DNA of 64,000 bases from Phaseolus vulgaris. Lineage: Eukaryota > Streptophyta > Magnoliopsida > Fabales > Fabaceae. The translations under genes and the position numbers were made by a program. The stretch is taken from the NCBI RefSeq assembly GCF_000499845.2, contig NC_023758.2, forward strand, positions 33,578,608 through 33,642,607, read 5' to 3'. The notes beneath the pieces are model-generated. The model was not told where the DNA came from. It searched no databases and saw only the letters and a list, made by a program, of their open reading frames with translations. Shown piece by piece: positions 61,375 through 64,000 of the stretch (positions within the stretch are counted from its first letter, which is position 1; each line of letters starts with the position of its first letter).

Positions 61375-62523
61375 TGGAAAAGTCTCTCCTAGACTTGATC
61401 CTCATGATTTTCATCCTAAAATAATCCTTGTTATATTCATATCCTTCTTCTCAATTTCATAATCAAGTGATGACTTCAACATTTTTATTTTAGTCTTGTC
61501 ATGAGATGTTATCATAATCTTGTTTACATATAACAACAGGTACACAAACTCACCATTTTTCACCTTATGAAAGACACATGGATCTTAAAGACTTTTATTT
61601 GACTCTTAAGAGATGATACACTGATTAAACCTCATATACTATTGTTTGGGAAGTTGTTTCAGTTTGTACAACGACCTCTTCAATTACACACATACTCTTC
61701 CTTACCAACCACATTGAAACCTTCTTGTTAACACATCTAAATGCCTTCCTCCAATTGGCAATGGAGGATGGGCATCTTCACATTGATTTATTCAAACTCC
61801 ATATTTCAAGTTTCTAATAAAGTAAGAAAGACCCTAATGGATGTGTGTTAGGCTATTAGTCGTTCGTTGAACTTCACAACTTCTAATGTAAGCATTTCAC
61901 AATATGCATTACCATAATCCTTTTGTCACCCTCAGAATAAGCAATTATCTCTTGAAACATAGTTGGCTCAAATGATTCCACATCCTTTGCTACGACCAAC
62001 ACATAGGTCAATATACCATCAAACTCCTATCTCTAAGGTTGTCATTGTTGCCTTTGAGACCTTTGAACAAAGGTTTTAGAGTCAGACAATTGTTGTTGCT
62101 CTATTATATGATTGTGCATAATTCATGGATGTCACAGGTCTATCAAGTGATTCCTTGAAAGAGAACTCCATTTGTTCCTAGACTCCCTTCAACTCACCAA
62201 ATGCTTTGTTAGTGCCTCCGTAATACTGAACCTTCCTGAAGGCTTTTAATTTTTGTTGCATCATGAACACCTAAGAAAAATCTTGAATAATCATCAATGA
62301 TTGGGAAAAAAAAAATACATGGCTTCCTTGATAATGGAACTTTTAATGGCCTCCAACAATTAGCATGGACGCAGTTCAATGTAGCCTTCATCTTGTGCAA
62401 TCCTATTTCAAATATTTGCTTATTTTGATTCCTAAACATGCAATACTCAAAAACAAAAAAAAGCTTCCCCCTTCTACTTACGTAGTAACCTCTATTTGAA
62501 TAAAATATCCAAATTGTGAACAC
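61375..62523 (-). pseudogene. Decayed Ty1/copia integrase and reverse transcriptase
   Basis: Read on the minus strand. The integrase entry is LHKMKATLNCVHANCWRPLK followed by IIDDYSRFF (62260-62400). RT pieces then follow: VKMPILHCQLEEGI near 61770, and KDPCVFHKVKNGEFVYLLLY with LKSSLDYEIEKKDM near 61430-61590. The position of the catalytic YVDD reads YVNK, so even this core is dead. Stops and frameshifts are frequent and no LTR pair was delimited. The order and motifs are those of copia, distinct in sequence from the copia relic at 20 kb. Confidence 0.82.
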
Positions 62524-64000
62524 TCATATGGCCTATAAGCATATGCTACAAAGTATTGACAAGGTGTTAGATGATGAGATGGTTGCAAAACTAGATTCGA
62601 CTACAAATAATACTTAAAGGGAATACAAATTCCATTCCCTAGTTTGCTACATCACAAAACACAACTCCCTCATTTGATTTGCATCACTTGACCCTCAACA
62701 TAGTATCCCGACCCTTCATATTTAAGGCTCTTATGGATTATGATTTTTTATTGACAAGTTATGGTGATAACTCAATGAAGATTGTCACTGGACACGAATT
62801 TAACTAAGTGGTTAAGTAAGTGTGAAGGTTCTCTTCAAAAGAGAAAAAAGAAAACCCACACTTTATGATGAATGATGAAAACGGAATTAAAACAAGACAT
62901 AATAAAAGGAATTGACTGAATAAAATGGAAGAAAATTGAACAAAGGAATGAAGAACATTTACGAAAAAGAATGGCAAACAAAGGAAAAAAGTAAAGAGAT
63001 GAAGAAACTTATGAAGATGGAGAAACATAGGTGATTTACGCCACATGGGGGAGGGAGCTCCAAGATGAGTGAGGAAGGGAGTTGCCACTTGCAGCCATCT
63101 CTGCCAAGATAAGACTCAAAGGAAAATTTAGACACTCCGGAATCACTCAAGCAGAGTTTCTTTACTATTCATTCAATGTCTTTTACAATAGGTGAGGCGC
63201 CCTATTTATAGATACAAGTGCCTTGGTGAGCAAGAGAGTTAGGGAAGGGGCGACACATGACCAGAGCATTCTAGAATCTAGGGTAAAGGTGTCCCACACA
63301 AGGCTTTTAGAAACCATGTTAAATTTGTGAGGCAATAGGAGGACGACACATGGGGACCTATTCTAGAAGCTAGGTCAAAAGGTGGGCTTTTGACACAAGC
63401 CTAATTTATACTAATTAAATCCTAATCTACTGAAATTCAAAAAAAGGAAAATAGTTGGTGCTCAGGTCCAATTATGTAAGCTTTGCTCCTGGTAATCCTC
63501 TAATGTATAAGAGGCTCTAAGTCACTGACTAAGGACTAAGTCTGACCTAGCCCTGGGTCCTGTGTCATGCTCCTGGTCATCCTTCTAGAAGGTTGGGCTA
63601 GCTTAGTGGGTGCTCTATCAGTCAGGGTTTCATCAATATATCACCCAATAGACAATCTCGAGATAAGAGAATCTATGAGTTTTGACGATAACAAACATTA
63701 TAAGATGTGTTAAGAATTCCAACAAAGTTCTCTCATGTGAAAATTTAGATAAAGACTTATTAGACATTCTAGGTTGATTAAACCTATTAAACGATCATGC
63801 ATTAGATTATCTTACTCTATGCATAGACTAATCAGACGATCTCGTAAGACATCACTAGAGAATCAACTTGTTAGATAGTTTACAATGTTAACGTGATATA
63901 AGGTTTCACTGGAGTAAACATACCAAACAATCCAACAATAGAAGGTAACACTAGAAGATCTAGCCAAACAGTCTTGTCAAACGATCCCTAAAGACATATC
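62524..64000. mobile_element. Possible LTR-like tract, minus orientation
   Basis: From about 62.8 to 63.6 kb the sequence is less A+T-rich and non-coding. On the minus strand it has a promoter-like CTATAAATAGGGCGCC near 63200. Two related ~90-bp stretches (CGACACATG ... ATTCTAGAA.CTAGG) start near 63250 and 63345. This resembles the regulatory end of an LTR retrotransposon, but LTR boundaries and a partner copy are not visible. The last 350 bp show nothing recognisable. Confidence 0.3.

Noticed and set aside
1..64000. CRISPR arrays, bacterial operons, rRNA or tRNA genes
   Set aside because: No regularly spaced identical repeats with unique spacers, no ribosome-binding-site-led gene runs, and no tRNA or rRNA signature were seen. 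The TGGTATCAGAG matches are retroelement primer-binding sites complementary to tRNA, not tRNA genes.

Overview
This window looks like nuclear DNA from a flowering plant. The sequence is very A+T-rich between genes, genes are split by GT-AG introns, and transposon relics are abundant. The gene families present (type-B response regulator, malectin/LRR receptor kinase, AIRP2-like RING protein, plant MED19, galectin-domain galactosyltransferase) are those of a eudicot. The repeat style, including the short TRIM retroelement with a 123-bp LTR and the CACTACAAGAAAA-ended foldbacks, suggests a legume, possibly Phaseolus, Vigna or Glycine. That last step is inference and was not tested by any search.

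Layout. 69-2693 (minus): the 5' four coding exons of a type-B (GARP-containing) response regulator, cut by the left edge. 2.8-25.3 kb: a gene-poor block with an (AT)n tract, a LINE tail, CACTA-like foldbacks, a decayed Ty3/gypsy integrase, degenerate tandem repeats, and a nested cluster at 19.2-23.7 kb in which a dead Ty1/copia element is joined to a TRIM element at the primer-binding sites. 25,339-30,247 (plus): a complete 15-exon malectin-like/LRR receptor kinase; the exon model closes at 935 residues with every splice phase matching. 30.2-38.9 kb: intergenic, with a 5'-truncated LINE (minus) and a duplicated ~170-bp block. 38,924-40,658 (plus): a complete 5-exon RING protein of the AIRP2 type (256 aa). 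41.4-43.5 kb (minus): a decayed hAT transposase. 45,356-50,049 (plus): a complete 4-exon MED19-like Mediator subunit (189 aa) whose 3.4-kb first intron carries a BED zinc-finger fragment. 54,465-59,417 (minus): a complete 7-exon galectin-domain beta-galactosyltransferase (683 aa). 59.4-64 kb: intergenic, with a decayed copia integrase/RT (minus) and a possible LTR-like tract.

The five host genes are separate single-copy-looking loci and show no operon-like or pathway cluster. They cover cytokinin-type phosphorelay, surface signalling, ubiquitin ligation, transcription and cell-wall glycoprotein glycosylation. The gene models were assembled by hand from splice signals and family resemblance, so UTRs, promoters and transcription ends are largely unassigned.

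I looked for an undescribed system and did not find convincing evidence of one. The most unusual structure is the TRIM/copia chimera at 19.2-23.7 kb. I saw no rRNA, tRNA, CRISPR array or bacterial-type operon.
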